Shown here: piece by piece, positions 33,701 through 39,112 of the stretch | Layout of the letters: every line of letters starts with the position of its first letter | Numbering within the stretch: position 1 is the first letter of the stretch | DNA from: Charina bottae | Lineage: Eukaryota; Chordata; Lepidosauria; Squamata; Charinaidae | NCBI GenBank assembly: GCA_023362775.1 | Contig: JALMGJ010000003.1 | Location: 80,376,855 to 80,440,854 of the forward strand | Direction of reading: 5' to 3' | DNA length: 64,000 nucleotides | Notes under the pieces: model-generated | Database searches by the model: none | What the model was told of the DNA's origin: nothing | Seen by the model: the letters and a program-made list of their open reading frames with translations, nothing else | Position numbers and translations under genes: made by a program

Positions 33701-35654
33701 TAACTATGGTTTGATTAACCATTGTCTCTCAAACTCGATTACATGCTAAAGCCATAAACCATGGTGGCTGAGTTTGCATAACCAAGACAAATCCAAAAAA
33801 CAACATAATTTGTGAACCCAAATATGAGGATAGTAGAAGAATTGGAAAATTACAGATAAGATAGATGAATGGATCAAAGAGATTACAGGAATGTCCTTGG
33901 AAGTACAAGTTATCTGTAGAGATAGACTGATATGGTATTTGTCTGTGCAATTACCAGGAGTCAAACACAGTCAAAGCTGGTTCCACTATGTTATGAAAGA
34001 TATGTCCTTCCTGAATGAATAATAATACTTGGGTCATACATACCTCCCCATATGGAGTACAGGAATTTTCAGGTTGGGTAAGTCCACAGGTGGAGGAGGC
34101 CTTCAAATCATGGACTCTTCCTATAAGAAGATCATGCACAGGTGGGTAACAGGCCCCATGCAGACAGGAATTTTGTGCAGCCAGAAGGTGTGGGGAAGCT
34201 AGAAACAAATGCAGAATGGACTTTAACAACAGCATTCATTAAGAGAAAAGAGGATAGAAAAGCTGCCCTTTTTTGAGGCAAGTAAAGCTTCTATGTTGAG
34301 CAGCTTGAAAGAAGTAATACAAAATAACAGTATCTACTCACATATAAGTGTTAAGTGACTGTCTAAGGAATTAAGGAACTTCTGCTTTGAATTTCACTTC
34401 TGCAATAAACTAGCTATTAAATAGTCATAAGAAAGTCGTTCAGACTGCAATCCTGTATGTATATCAGACTAGAAATAAGAACCCTGTGGAGCTTCCTACT
34501 GTTAGCCTTAACTTGCTAAGTTGCAAAGTGTAGATACTTCTATGGCTTTACCTTATAGCACTGTCATAAAGATTAGAGAAGCCATGTATGTTAAACAATT
34601 TAGTAAAGATGTAAAAGCAGTAAAGACATGCTAAATATTATTCACCCATCCAACAAACAAGCTAGCTTCCTATTACAGATATTAGCAATATGCATCATTA
34701 TTTTATCAATTCAACAAATGCCCTTTGTATAGTGCAAAAGACACATGGACCTAGAAAGCAGAAAAGAAATAATTTAAACCTGTGAACTAGAACTATTCTT
34801 TAATAAAATGTCCTTTATTGTGACACAGTACACATACAGTATTTGCTAAAAACATATGGCATGCATCCAGGTTACCTGTGGGACCACAGCTCCCTGAGGA
34901 CATCTGCCAGTCCCACTAGATTGGATAGGGTGGACTCACTCCAGGTCCCCTCTCTTAAACGTTGCCATCTGGTGGGACCTGGGAAGCAAGCCTTTTCCGT
35001 AGCTGCGCCTACCTTGTCGAACAGCTTCTTCCTGAGATGCGGAGGGCCCCTACACTCCTTACCTTCCGGAAGGCCCTTAAGACCTGGCTTTCCCCTCAGG
35101 TGCTGGGTCAGGAGGGGAGGATAGCATGGCATTTGTGGCTCTGTGATGGGTTGTAATGGCGCTTGGTGGTTTGAAAGGTTTTTTTTTTAATTTTTAATCT
35201 TTTGTTATTTGTCCAGTTGTTCTTAGACCAGAGTTATTTTATATAAATATGGGCACCTATACAAACCTTAAGATAATCTGCTTCTTCCAGTGTTCTCTGT
35301 ATTACCCCACTATGTTCTCCATAAAGGGGAAATTGGATATAGGATGATAATTATCCAGTATAAGCAGATCCAAGGCAGGCCTCTTGAGGTGAACTAGCAT
35401 TAACAGGAGGTACTAACTATTTATTATTTATTAAATTATTTTATTTTTTATTAAATTATTATTTATTATTTAAATTTATATGACCGCCCATCTCCCCCAA
35501 TGGGGGATTAACTATTGCTTGGATCTACCTCTTATCCCTTCCATGTCTGTTTCATCAAGTCCATTTAGTGTTTTTCACTTGCATACGTAGAAAACACTTA
35601 CCCAGAAGAAGGAATATCCACATAATGATGGGCTTCACAACATTCAAGAGTCAC
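2137..35654 (-). CDS. LAMB3: LAMB3, laminin subunit beta-3, 5' part of the gene (five exons visible, incomplete)
   Basis: Laminin beta-3 is a secreted chain of laminin-332, which anchors epithelial cells to the basement membrane. Five minus-strand exons (22 coding nt, then 155, 115, 74 and 192 nt) join in phase to 558 nt, or 186 codons: a signal peptide and most of the laminin N-terminal (LN) domain. Alignment from memory to human LAMB3 gives the same exon lengths for the last four exons, with no gaps after the signal peptide. Cysteine-bearing motifs GACYPP, STCGL and MKCC, and blocks [21 protein letters not shown] and WQDVRCQ, are diagnostic. The exon after 2137 was not found in the remaining 2.1 kb, so the rest of the LN domain, the EGF-like repeats and the coiled coil lie outside the window. 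Other beta laminins fit less well than LAMB3 in the segment ending NGGK. Introns are full of retrotransposons but no visible exon is broken. Confidence 0.93.
2534..2607 (-). CDS. LAMB3: LAMB3 exon, LN domain
   Basis: The exon has 74 nt: two bases plus 24 codons. The acceptor follows a long T tract (TTTTTTTTCTCCTCAG) and the donor is AGG|GTATGT. It encodes [16 protein letters not shown] and ends LLLDFR in phase 0. This is the conserved beta strand of the laminin LN domain just before the ERS-DFG block. Confidence 0.94.
2851..2965 (-). CDS. LAMB3: LAMB3 exon, LN domain, with GC splice donor
   Basis: The exon has 115 nt: 38 codons plus one base. The acceptor is TTCTGTTTCAG|TGG. It encodes [18 protein letters not shown] and MRWWQSQN, which is typical LAMB3. 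The 3' end reads AATG|GCAAGT, a GC-AG type donor with otherwise ideal consensus. The single G joins AT of the next exon to give Asp, as in human LAMB3 (QND). No GT donor near this point would keep both the phase and the protein match. Confidence 0.95.
3687..3751. repeat. (GTT)n/(ATT)n microsatellite
   Basis: GTT repeats run directly into about 12 perfect ATT units. The apparent poly-Leu reading frame across it is a by-product of the repeat. Confidence 0.95.
4335..4490. mobile_element. Old CR1-like LINE relic (tentative)
   Basis: The string catagaaacacagcattgga, then cccctgctcagggcaggaa, ggctgtctagcttctgcttgaa and ccagtgaagaagagcccaa follows the order of a common amniote CR1-associated repeat. 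It is diverged, and the identification is from memory. Confidence 0.4.
5056..5161. mobile_element. hAT-type MITE, 106 bp
   Basis: Terminal inverted repeats cagtgtttttcaaacttggc and gccaaatttgaaaaacactg enclose a near-palindrome. The flanks are ctctaatc (5048-5055) and gtctaatt (5162-5169): 6 of 8 bases match, consistent with a decayed 8-bp hAT duplication. Same family as 5623-5712 and 63480-63563. Confidence 0.8.
5623..5712. mobile_element. hAT-type MITE, 90 bp
   Basis: The ends are cagtgtttctcaaccttggcaactttaag and its near-perfect inverse. The flanking 8-mers gtttcttt and gtttattt match at 7 of 8 positions. The whole element folds into one long hairpin. Confidence 0.85.
5721..6967. other. 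Intronic DNA, nothing recognised
   Basis: AT-rich sequence with no clear repeat family, exon or RNA gene. Confidence 0.35.
6968..7186 (+). mobile_element. 3' part of a tRNA-headed SINE (ACA-like squamate family)
   Basis: It contains gcaagtagatgaataggtaccactttgg, gcggccacatgaccg, acggagatgagcaccg, agagtcggacacgactg and ends ggggaacctttacctt. The tRNA-like head is missing (5' truncated). The head half of the same family is on the minus strand at 51558-51727. The cgcggtcatgcc-type CpG-rich core stands out from the AT-rich surroundings. Confidence 0.75.
7187..8593. other. Intronic DNA, nothing recognised
   Basis: Reading frames here are short and match no known domain. Confidence 0.35.
8594..9108 (-). 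mobile_element. RTE-BovB LINE, 5'-truncated 3' end
   Basis: The minus strand encodes 153 residues of the BovB C-terminus ([20 protein letters not shown], then [46 protein letters not shown]) and ends RTRLND. Then comes the short (CAA)n tail typical of BovB (cgactgaacaacaaca at 8594-8620). It is very close to the copy at 23283-26291, so this is a recent family. The reading frame here is unbroken. Confidence 0.93.
9342..9546 (-). mobile_element. Penelope-like element, terminal (pLTR) fragment with target duplication
   Basis: It shares over 100 nt with 15434-15600 (ctgaagaagctccttggataagg and flanking sequence). It is flanked by an 11-bp direct repeat gaaaaactaga (9331-9341 and 9547-9557), so it arrived as a stand-alone, heavily 5'-truncated insertion. 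Sense strand is minus. Contains a hammerhead-like core (9427-9457). Confidence 0.8.
9427..9457 (-). ncRNA. Hammerhead-ribozyme-like core in Penelope terminal repeat
   Basis: On the minus strand CTGAAGA is followed by a stem-loop (agctcctt-ggat-aaggagt) and then GAAAC. This is the conserved CUGANGA / stem II / GAAA order. The expected cleavage triplet region reads AUC in place of GUC, and stem III is very short, as in other Penelope ribozymes. Activity is not shown. Confidence 0.5.
9558..10635. other. Intronic DNA, nothing recognised
   Basis: AT-rich. A near-repeat of tatgtaggaagc / tgcttcctaca around 9710-9750 forms a small inverted repeat. No family was assigned. Confidence 0.35.
10636..10790 (-). 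mobile_element. L2 LINE 3' end with (ATT)n tail
   Basis: gaccgcccatctccccctcaaggagggactctgggcggttcaca is the inverse of the conserved L2-type 3' hairpin (ccgcccagagtccc...gggagatgggcgg). It is directly joined to an (ATT)n microsatellite at 10636-10680, which is the element's own 3' tail. Heavily 5' truncated. Confidence 0.75.
10791..12335. other. Intronic DNA, nothing recognised
   Basis: A poly-G run is at 10953-10963. No exon or clear repeat family. Confidence 0.35.
12336..12396 (+). mobile_element. L2 3'-tail scrap with (AATA)n
   Basis: ctctgaatccctccttgagggggtggtcatagaaatttaataaataaataa is a worn plus-strand form of the L2 3' hairpin and tail. Confidence 0.5.
12630..12720. repeat. (GTTT)n and (TG)n microsatellites between two copies of the L2 tail
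   Basis: A short GTTT array (12630-12650) is followed by tgtcaacttgtattaccacac, a (TG)n array at 12676-12718, and then tgtcaacttgtattaccgcac again. The repeated 20-mer belongs to the 3' end of the adjacent minus-strand L2. Confidence 0.85.
12720..15433 (-). mobile_element. L2-clade LINE: endonuclease C-terminus, reverse transcriptase and 3' end
   Basis: Minus-strand frames, in order: 15432-14779 (endonuclease tail: [30 protein letters not shown]), 14745-13825 ([41 protein letters not shown]) and 13895-13275 ([32 protein letters not shown]), then 13265-12882 (FRKNLKTWL). The catalytic YADD and D of AFDTID are present. At least two frameshifts break the frame, so it is dead. The 3' hairpin and tail end near 12722. 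The N-terminal half of the endonuclease is missing at the junction with the Penelope element at 15433. Confidence 0.88.
12882..15432 (-). pseudogene. Broken L2 ORF2 (endonuclease and reverse transcriptase)
   Basis: This is the coding part of the L2 above. A frame change near 14745-14779 and another near 13825-13895 split it. The RT active-site block (about 13750-13790) and the palm/fingers blocks are otherwise readable. GC content is much higher than in the flanking intron. Confidence 0.8.
15481..15511 (-). ncRNA. Hammerhead-ribozyme-like core in Penelope terminal repeat
   Basis: On the sense strand of the terminal repeat (minus here): CTGAAGA, stem II gctcctt-ggat-aaggagc (7 perfect pairs), then GAAAC. 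Possible distal stem I pairs caact (upstream) with agttg (downstream). The putative cleavage triplet is ATC. Penelope elements are known to carry type I hammerheads with minimal stem III. Activity is inferred only. Confidence 0.55.
15559..15712 (-). repeat. Inverted copy of the Penelope 3' segment (pairs with 17253-17406)
   Basis: 154 bp, nearly identical in reverse to 17253-17406. Together the arms flank about 1.54 kb of Penelope ORF, so the whole element could form a stem-loop. Confidence 0.9.
15715..17364 (+). CDS. Penelope-like reverse transcriptase with GIY-YIG endonuclease, 5'-truncated frame
   Basis: About 549 codons are open with no stop or frameshift. Using residues counted from 15781: YGLPKIHK 28-35, RT motif [12 protein letters not shown] 97-107, motif [13 protein letters not shown] 165-176, catalytic YVDD 199-202, then LAFLDCEV 238-245. 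The C-terminal GIY-YIG domain starts with VYAIQC 396-401 and YIGET 409-413, followed by Arg419/420, His424, and a late KE (467-468) and LN (479-480). Known Penelope proteins copy RNA at a nicked 3' end made by the GIY-YIG nuclease. The frame is open right to the inversion junction and has no ATG before codon 94 of this count, so the N-terminus is lost. The last 36 residues lie in the 154-bp repeat. An intact catalytic region suggests fairly recent insertion. Confidence 0.92.
   Translation, partial: LHTYEKLKRDPTNNYKKKVIDSLKQLEHDGSIDRITYHRLYPGEAIPCIYGLPKIHKEGTPLRPIVSSINLVTYNIAKHLSTILAPLVGHSEHHIHNSEEFVSKAKILKLDTDETMVSFDVSSLFTSIPTTHALSAVRKRLEEDSTLERRSHLNPNKICHLLDLCLNTTYFTYRGDFYRQKHSCAMGSPVSPIVANLYMEEVEKKALNTFQGTVPTHWFRYVDDTWVKIKTQEVQAFTDHINTIDANISFTREDTKDNRLAFLDCEVLIGTGGKLEIEIYRKPTHTDQYLMFDSHHPLQHKLGVIRTLSHRAETIPTSMDSKKNENQHLRTALKACGYPNWAFTKSKSTRPKTATDRAETQSKQKNLVIPYMAGVSEKIKRIFGKHHIPVYFKPTNTLRQRLVHPKDQTPKHKKSNVVYAIQCSEECSELYIGETKQLLYRRMAQHRRSNTTGPESAVYLHLKEKGHSFEDINVHILDREDRWFERGVKESIYANLENPSLNRGGGLRHNLSPIFLPALSSVPRKIKTISQAQQQHGDLNDPPLDNKRT
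17253..17406 (+). repeat. Penelope 3' segment, right arm of inverted repeat
   Basis: It contains the last 36 codons of the Penelope frame and the start of the 3' untranslated part (aaatacatctcaatataaccatg). Penelope similarity stops at 17406. Confidence 0.9.
17407..18860 (-). mobile_element. GC-rich block, possibly the 5' region of the L2 element
   Basis: High GC with many CpGs up to an abrupt change to AT-rich DNA near 18860. It contains two imperfect tandem units (about 18470-18600 and 18605-18790) sharing cggaggctac, ctccg and gttggtaa-type strings. It contains frames without recognised domains (minus 17741-17361 and 18629-18039). Its position beyond the Penelope insert and its composition fit the 5' UTR/ORF1 end of the L2 at 12.7-15.4 kb, but the bridging endonuclease half is missing, so a separate element is possible. 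Confidence 0.5.
18861..20572. other. Intronic DNA, nothing recognised
   Basis: AT-rich. A pure T run is at 20363-20377. No exon or clear repeat family. Confidence 0.35.
20573..20700 (+). mobile_element. CORE-SINE 3' fragment
   Basis: Matches the 3' half of the SINE at 819-1062 (caactcaccacacagggttgttgttgtggggaaaatagg to cgccttgagttatttataaaaataataaa) and ends in (AAAT)n. Confidence 0.75.
20850..21040 (+). mobile_element. 5S rRNA-derived SINE with BovB-like tail (5S-Sauria type)
   Basis: The head (ggaagctattaagaagggtgggaactggccagtacttgggtaagagatcaccagggaa) follows the internal promoter half of 5S rRNA (agctaagcagggt...ggttagtacttggatgggagacc). It is followed by ggcaatggtaaaccacttctgaa and ttgccaagaaaa, the tail shared with Sauria SINEs and BovB. 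Non-autonomous, presumed BovB-mobilised. Confidence 0.75.
21162..21450 (+). repeat. Ty1/copia 5' LTR (289 bp; could end at 21443)
   Basis: Starts TGTTGTAGG, ends GGATCA, and contains a TATA-like box (actatatatgcag, near 21268). The segment right after it (tggtgcctaggagagagg, from 21452) has the look of a primer binding site, which supports the 21450 end. No second LTR was found in the window. Confidence 0.65.
21451..21503 (+). repeat. Copia leader/PBS segment, copy 1 of a direct repeat
   Basis: ctggtgcctaggagagaggc onward; matches 22832-22884 with two mismatches over 53 bp. Confidence 0.9.
21773..22830 (+). pseudogene. Copia Gag and aspartic protease start, one in-frame stop
   Basis: ATG at 21773. 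The Gag part has a copia-type UBN2-like look ([19 protein letters not shown] near the start). A single TAA at 22244-22246 interrupts an otherwise continuous frame; the next codons resume the Gag sequence ([10 protein letters not shown]). The zinc knuckle CX2CX4HX4C is [14 protein letters not shown] (about 22444-22485). The protease motif [12 protein letters not shown] follows at about 22590-22625 with the catalytic Asp intact. The frame then runs into the duplicated leader. Copia Gag-Pro normally packages RNA and cleaves the polyprotein; this copy is dead. Confidence 0.85.
22832..22884 (+). repeat. Copia leader/PBS segment, copy 2 of a direct repeat
   Basis: The repeat begins at the base that follows the LTR in copy 1 and ends at ctctgaca. 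Downstream sequence is not copia. Confidence 0.9.
23205..23282. repeat. Short minisatellite, target of the BovB insertion
   Basis: gtttacagggagggacacagggcaacttca is followed by a near copy (tgtttatagggagggacacagggcaacttca) and a third partial unit (gggacacaggacaac). The BovB element starts right after it. Between 22885 and 23204 nothing is recognised. Confidence 0.8.
23283..26291 (+). mobile_element. RTE-BovB LINE, near full length
   Basis: Begins cccttcatggatcactgcc and ends with agagtcggacatgactaaacgactgaacaa and a (CAA)n tail. Flanked by acacaggacaac (23271-23282) and acacagggcaac (26292-26303), an 11/12 match that fits a target-site duplication. Its 3.0 kb is close to full BovB length. 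Known for repeated horizontal transfer among squamates, ruminants and others; here it is simply the resident squamate type. Confidence 0.93.
23341..26267 (+). pseudogene. BovB ORF: AP endonuclease and reverse transcriptase, several breaks
   Basis: Pieces in order: endonuclease start [18 protein letters not shown] (from about 23650), then [13 protein letters not shown], where family members have Glu in place of the first Lys (codon AAA 23746-23748), a likely loss of a catalytic acid. After PFNIE (23940) the text jumps to LIEF, so about 75 codons including the GDWNAKVG-type block are missing. RT blocks: [44 protein letters not shown]. The YADD box is gone: ctcagatgatacc at 25511 lacks 8 nt between AGAT repeats. 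Stops are at about 24408, 25123 and 25937 (tgatgg where TGG is expected). The C-terminus is well kept. Confidence 0.9.
26304..26654. other. Spacer between two BovB copies, nothing recognised
   Basis: 350 bp of AT-rich DNA with a small repeat (atattcaaggccata / atattcaaggtagac). Confidence 0.35.
26655..27866 (+). mobile_element. BovB-related RTE LINE, second lineage, 5'-truncated
   Basis: Starts inside RT ([20 protein letters not shown]), keeps [22 protein letters not shown] and an intact [13 protein letters not shown] (about 27098-27135), and ends KSRKRLNE followed by an A-rich tail (aataaacaacaaaaag). The C-terminal part differs from the other lineage ([34 protein letters not shown]). Frame breaks: a stop after QLNLK (27205) and a deletion near 27600 removing the CSLEG stretch seen in the 47-kb copy. 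Confidence 0.9.
26665..27852 (+). pseudogene. RT and C-terminal domain of the second BovB lineage, two breaks
   Basis: Three frames: 26665-27207, 27266-27604 and 27523-27852. The RT palm including YADD is in the first piece. Function is lost through truncation and frameshifts. Confidence 0.85.
27867..29660. other. Intronic DNA, few landmarks
   Basis: An A run with A/C-rich sequence sits at 28408-28455. A possible worn hAT-like stretch lies at about 29330-29460. No exon. Confidence 0.35.
29666..29700 (+). mobile_element. Sauria SINE head, 35-bp scrap
   Basis: gagccagtttggtgtagtggtaaagagcaccaggga is the tRNA-like start of the Sauria-type SINE, including the A box. Similarity then stops. Confidence 0.6.
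29800..29908 (+). mobile_element. L2 LINE 3' end
   Basis: tattgtaaaccgcccagagtcgctctttgagtgagatgggtggtgacgaaattcgaaatataaataaataaaa: the L2-type 3' hairpin with (AAAT)n tail on the plus strand. Confidence 0.75.
29909..33020. other. Intronic DNA, nothing recognised
   Basis: 3.1 kb of AT-rich DNA. A run of G with one C is at 32192-32204. No exon, LINE body or SINE was recognised. Confidence 0.35.
33030..33165. mobile_element. Foldback repeat of unassigned family
   Basis: gccaaaaatcaagaggagtctagtagcatcttttcagaa (33044-33083) and tctgaaaacatgctaccagacacctcttgattttttgg (33121-33160) are imperfect inverse copies around an A/T loop. The outer motif gttagtctatggtagcc is common in reptile genomes, but its class is not known to me. 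Confidence 0.55.
33177..33214. repeat. (TTCC)n microsatellite
   Basis: About nine perfect TTCC units, directly beside the foldback repeat. Confidence 0.95.
33215..34043. other. Intronic DNA before the LAMB3 exon at 34044
   Basis: Contains no recognised repeat. The donor of the exon faces this stretch. Confidence 0.35.
34044..34198 (-). CDS. LAMB3: LAMB3 exon, start of the laminin N-terminal domain
   Basis: The exon has 155 nt: two bases completing Ala, then 51 codons. It opens after TTTCTAG and ends at GAG|GTATGT. It carries the end of the signal peptide and the first LN-domain blocks (GACYPP, DLLIGR, ASSTCGL, PYGE), with three cysteines at the positions known from LAMB3. Phase 0 at its 3' end fits the next exon, which begins with Trp. 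The intron that follows is about 31 kb. Confidence 0.95.
34850..35245 (+). mobile_element. L2/CR1-type LINE, C-terminal and 3' UTR fragment
   Basis: Broken plus-strand frames encode [36 protein letters not shown], and in another frame [22 protein letters not shown], the C-terminal block of L2-like ORF2 (compare FRKNLKTWL in the 12.9-kb copy). A different, older subfamily than the 12.7-kb L2. Lies in the LAMB3 intron between the start exon and the next exon; 34199-34849 has nothing recognisable. Confidence 0.7.
35425..35512 (-). mobile_element. L2 3'-end scrap with A/T-rich tail
   Basis: tatgaccgcccatctcccccaatgggggat after an (ATTATTT)n-like stretch: the inverse of the L2 3' hairpin, truncated in the middle. 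It lies about 90 bp from the LAMB3 start exon. Confidence 0.65.
35602..35654 (-). CDS. LAMB3: LAMB3 exon with start codon and signal peptide
   Basis: The ATG is at 35623-35621 and is followed by six codons (W I F L L L) plus one base, then a strong donor (G|GTAAGT). The single base joins the CT that opens the next exon to make Ala, giving a signal peptide start [16 protein letters not shown] that matches the hydrophobic start of human LAMB3. The 5' edge at 35654 is a guess: an AG preceded by a weak pyrimidine tract. The upstream non-coding exon was not found. Confidence is high for the donor and ATG, moderate for the acceptor. Confidence 0.8.
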
Positions 35655-36110
35655 CTTAAATGGACATAAAACATACATTCAGTGCCAAAGTTGATAACAT
35701 GGATACGGCAAAGTATCAGCCTTTCCTTAGGACTGTTTTACAATGATGTTGTTATTACATAATTGCAAAAGAGTCCTAAAGAGACAGAGAAAGGGCCGAT
35801 GAAAGGGATTATAATTTATTATATATTTTACAAAGGCGTGGCACAGATCAAAAAGGAAAGTATAATATTTACAAAATCCTGTCCAACAAAATTAGTTTAC
35901 AACTTAACAACCAACTAGTAAAACCAGTATTTATAACTAAAACAATTCAGACACAACCATACATGTTAAAAGTGTGCTCTTGCTCTATGAAGAGCACACA
36001 CACATCCATAATAAATATAAAACAAAGTAACATGAAAGCTATCAGTCTTAATGACAGTTGGATAAAATAACCAGTTGGTCAAGTTTCTAAATCCCTTTTA
36101 AAAGTACTCA
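35655..36110. other. Region upstream of the LAMB3 start exon, no promoter recognised
   Basis: A first non-coding exon and promoter are expected somewhere to the right, but no CpG island, TATA box or donor site could be assigned. Confidence 0.3.
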
Positions 36111-37225
36111 CATTTGCATAGAGGCCAAGGGAAGGAGATGATCTGAGAGTTGCAGAATTGGGTCCCTAAAGGCCCACTGCCTGGAGATCATGATTAAGGA
36201 ATTGGGGATAGAAAGAAGACTGTGCCCAGAGGAACATAAGGAACTAGCAGGATTTCAGGGAAAAATACATGCAGATTCCTGGGGATTTGTTACTGGAGGG
36301 CTTAGCACACAAACACCAGTAATTTGGATTGGGCTTTTGTTTGAATAGGAAGCCAGTGAAGACCCCATGATGGAACCAAACATGGAAATAGCATGAAAAA
36401 TTCAGAACAACTCAAACAGCGCTGTTCTGTATTAAGATCAGAGGAACGATAGAGGAATAGAGATCAACTGCCAGGAAACTACTGCATAATCTAAGAATGA
36501 AAAAAACCAAAGCATACACCAAGATGCATACACCAAGAAGCATACACAGTCTCCTCTGTCAGCCCTGCTCCCCATATCCTATGAATAGTTATACGATTCA
36601 TTGTAAGATGCAAAGGGTGCAAAGGGAGCTGATCATTGTCAAGACCCCAGAGTGTGAGCAGAAGAACAATCTGGGAGCTCTACTAGAGACAAATGGAGAG
36701 AAATACCCCCAAAAAAATGGGAAGGACAATCAGGCTGAAACACAATACACTGTATCTTGTTCATATTTTTGAAGTGATGAAAAATAGATGAAATACTACT
36801 GAGACATTCCATCATGGTTGGCCATGAATCTTCATCAGGACTAATAGATCTAATAATCATTGGCATAACAGTGACACTGAGAACCCTGGTCATAAATCAG
36901 GGCACTCAAGGAAAGAGAATAATGAGGAAACAAAATTGGACTCCATGCAATACTACAATACTACAAAAGAACAGGAAGACATAAAAGACGTGAACCAATC
37001 AAATGCTTGGCCAATGATGCTAGGGCTTCGCCAATGATGACAGGGACCTTAACCTAGGCAGCAGTATATGTTAGTCAAATGTATCAAATGCTACCATCAG
37101 GTCCCAAAAGATCAGCACTAATATAAGGTGTTGGACTTGGCCAGCAGAATATAATTCAGAACTCAAGAAAGTGCCATTTCTGTTGAATGACCTGACTGAA
37201 ATCATGATTATCTCACTCTATGGCT
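36111..37225 (-). mobile_element. Old L2/CR1-like LINE relic (reverse transcriptase region)
   Basis: Segments follow the order of the minus-strand L2 at 13.2-14.2 kb: taatttggattgggcttttg...aagccagtgaag (36318-36362), catcaggactaatagatctaataatcattggcataac (36833-36870, at the YADD/QLYIS position) and tatcaaatgctaccatcaggtccc...tttctgttgaatgacctgactg (37082-37195, at the motif A position). No frame is open. Much older than the other copy. Confidence 0.5.
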
Positions 37226-39030
37226 GGTTCTATTGGTGAATGAAAGTCTAGTATGATAGGAAGCAGATAAAGTGGATAAAATGCATACTGTCACTCTGCA
37301 CAGAACAACCAAAGCCATCATGGTTTCCATTTCCTTCACCAAAGAAGACTGCTCTGCATGCAGAACAGTATATAATGGGCAAAGGCATTGCCTACTTTGA
37401 AATGAATTAGACAGCCTGCTCATTGAAAAACTGTAGGTACTGCATTACAATTACAAAAAATTACAATTACAAAGATGGTCTGAATTAATACCTCTTTTAA
37501 ATAAGAATTAATGTATCCTGAAATGATTTCTTGCTAACAATGAAGATGTGAAGATAAAGATAAGGATAAAACTAGGAATAAATCTCTTATACCAATTGGG
37601 CACTCTATTGCATTTTGACGCAATCTAGTGGTTGACTGATCCATGGCCCAGTGAAAAATCACATGCTTTATTGAGTGTTATTTTTACGTACATCCTATGC
37701 AAAACCAGGCCAGAAATACACACAGTCTAGTCCAGGCAGTTGCCAGGAGTCAATACTGACTCAAAGGCATAAAAATAAAAATAATAGCGTTTCAGTCTTC
37801 TTGGTCAAAGAGAAAAACCAATTCCAAAACATTATTTTCAAATATGCCCTCTACCTCTTAACATTTTTTTCTCCATTAACCTCTTGCCCATTTGTTTCAA
37901 ATCTCTTGGAAAAAATACCTTCTTACAAACATAGGATTTTCTTCAAAGTATTCACCATCCAGAAAGCATTAATCAACTGCAAAGCACTAAGCACTAACCA
38001 AGATTTAGTCTAGTCTTTCCAAGGAGCAAACTGTACTAAATGTCTATTCAGACTTTGAAAAATCTGATTATTCAGAGATTATTTTTCTACCTTTGGAGCA
38101 CCATTTTATAAAGCAAGGTATAAGAACAAGTCATGCAGATCACACTGAAATGTAACTTTCTAAAGCAAGTAGTAAGCTTTTTAAAGCTTACCCACAGCAT
38201 GTGCTCTAATCCCTACTTTTTAGTGCCTTGTTAAAAATATCTGTTTCACTCTGGGTAACAACATCTCCTTTATCTTCCCGAAAAGCTGCCAAGTCTATTA
38301 GGATGAATGATTCCAAACAAATGAAATTATTTAGTTTTTGTTACCAAATCCTTATAACCATGAATTGGTAGCCTGCTAGAAGTCCATCAATAAACTCCCA
38401 GCTAAGATTCAGAAATACTTTGCCACCAACGCTTGCTAGAGGGGATGATTTGCAGTTCCCAACATTGTGCTACACAGAACATACCTGCACTGTGCTGTCT
38501 TTTTCCTCCTCTTTCATGCAGGGGTCAACTGGAATTCCTTGCCTGGCTTCTTTAGCTGTAGTCTTTCACTCTCCGTTTAAAACACACCTTACCTGGGGAT
38601 GTAAATTCCTGTGGGTGTAGTAATAATGATATAAGGAGTGATTCAAGGATCTTTTCAGACAGACACACCCAACTACTGTAGCATTCACTATACAGCTAGA
38701 CAATGAACTTGTGTTAGTTCACTGCAACGTGAAAAAAGAGGTCTTTGTGATTATACATTCAAGAATACAGACTACAATAACTTTGAAAACACTCTGAGAG
38801 AGCAGTTTTGATTTTGTCTCATTGCATACAGCAGAGTACCCAAAACAAATATTTTCACTAAGTGAAATGGGTAAGCAAAGGAGTCAGGAAAAAAAATGGA
38901 AAAACAGAATGTGATGTTTTCATACAAGAATATACTCAAGGAAAGCAATTCATAACCTGGACACCTGTCAGATATCCAGGAATAAAAACTTATATACACA
39001 GTAAATTTATATATTAGAAGAATTCCAATT
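37226..39030. other. Upstream DNA, nothing recognised
   Basis: AT-rich; no coding frame resembles a known protein. Confidence 0.35.
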
Positions 39031-39112
39031 CATATTTTTTTATTTTTTTATTTTTATTTTTCGGATTTTGCCACTGCCCATCTCCCCCAAAAAGAGGGAC
39101 TCTGGGTGGTTA
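39031..39112 (-). mobile_element. L2 3' end with T-rich tail
   Basis: ccactgcccatctcccccaaaaagagggactctgggtggttat, the inverse of the L2 hairpin, preceded by a (TTTTTA)n tail. Confidence 0.7.

Noticed and set aside
34520..34600. Alternative LAMB3 start (ATGGCTTCTCTAATC on the minus strand near 34585)
   Set aside because: Runs into a stop before a usable donor in the right phase; the ATG at 35623 fits both phase and signal peptide.
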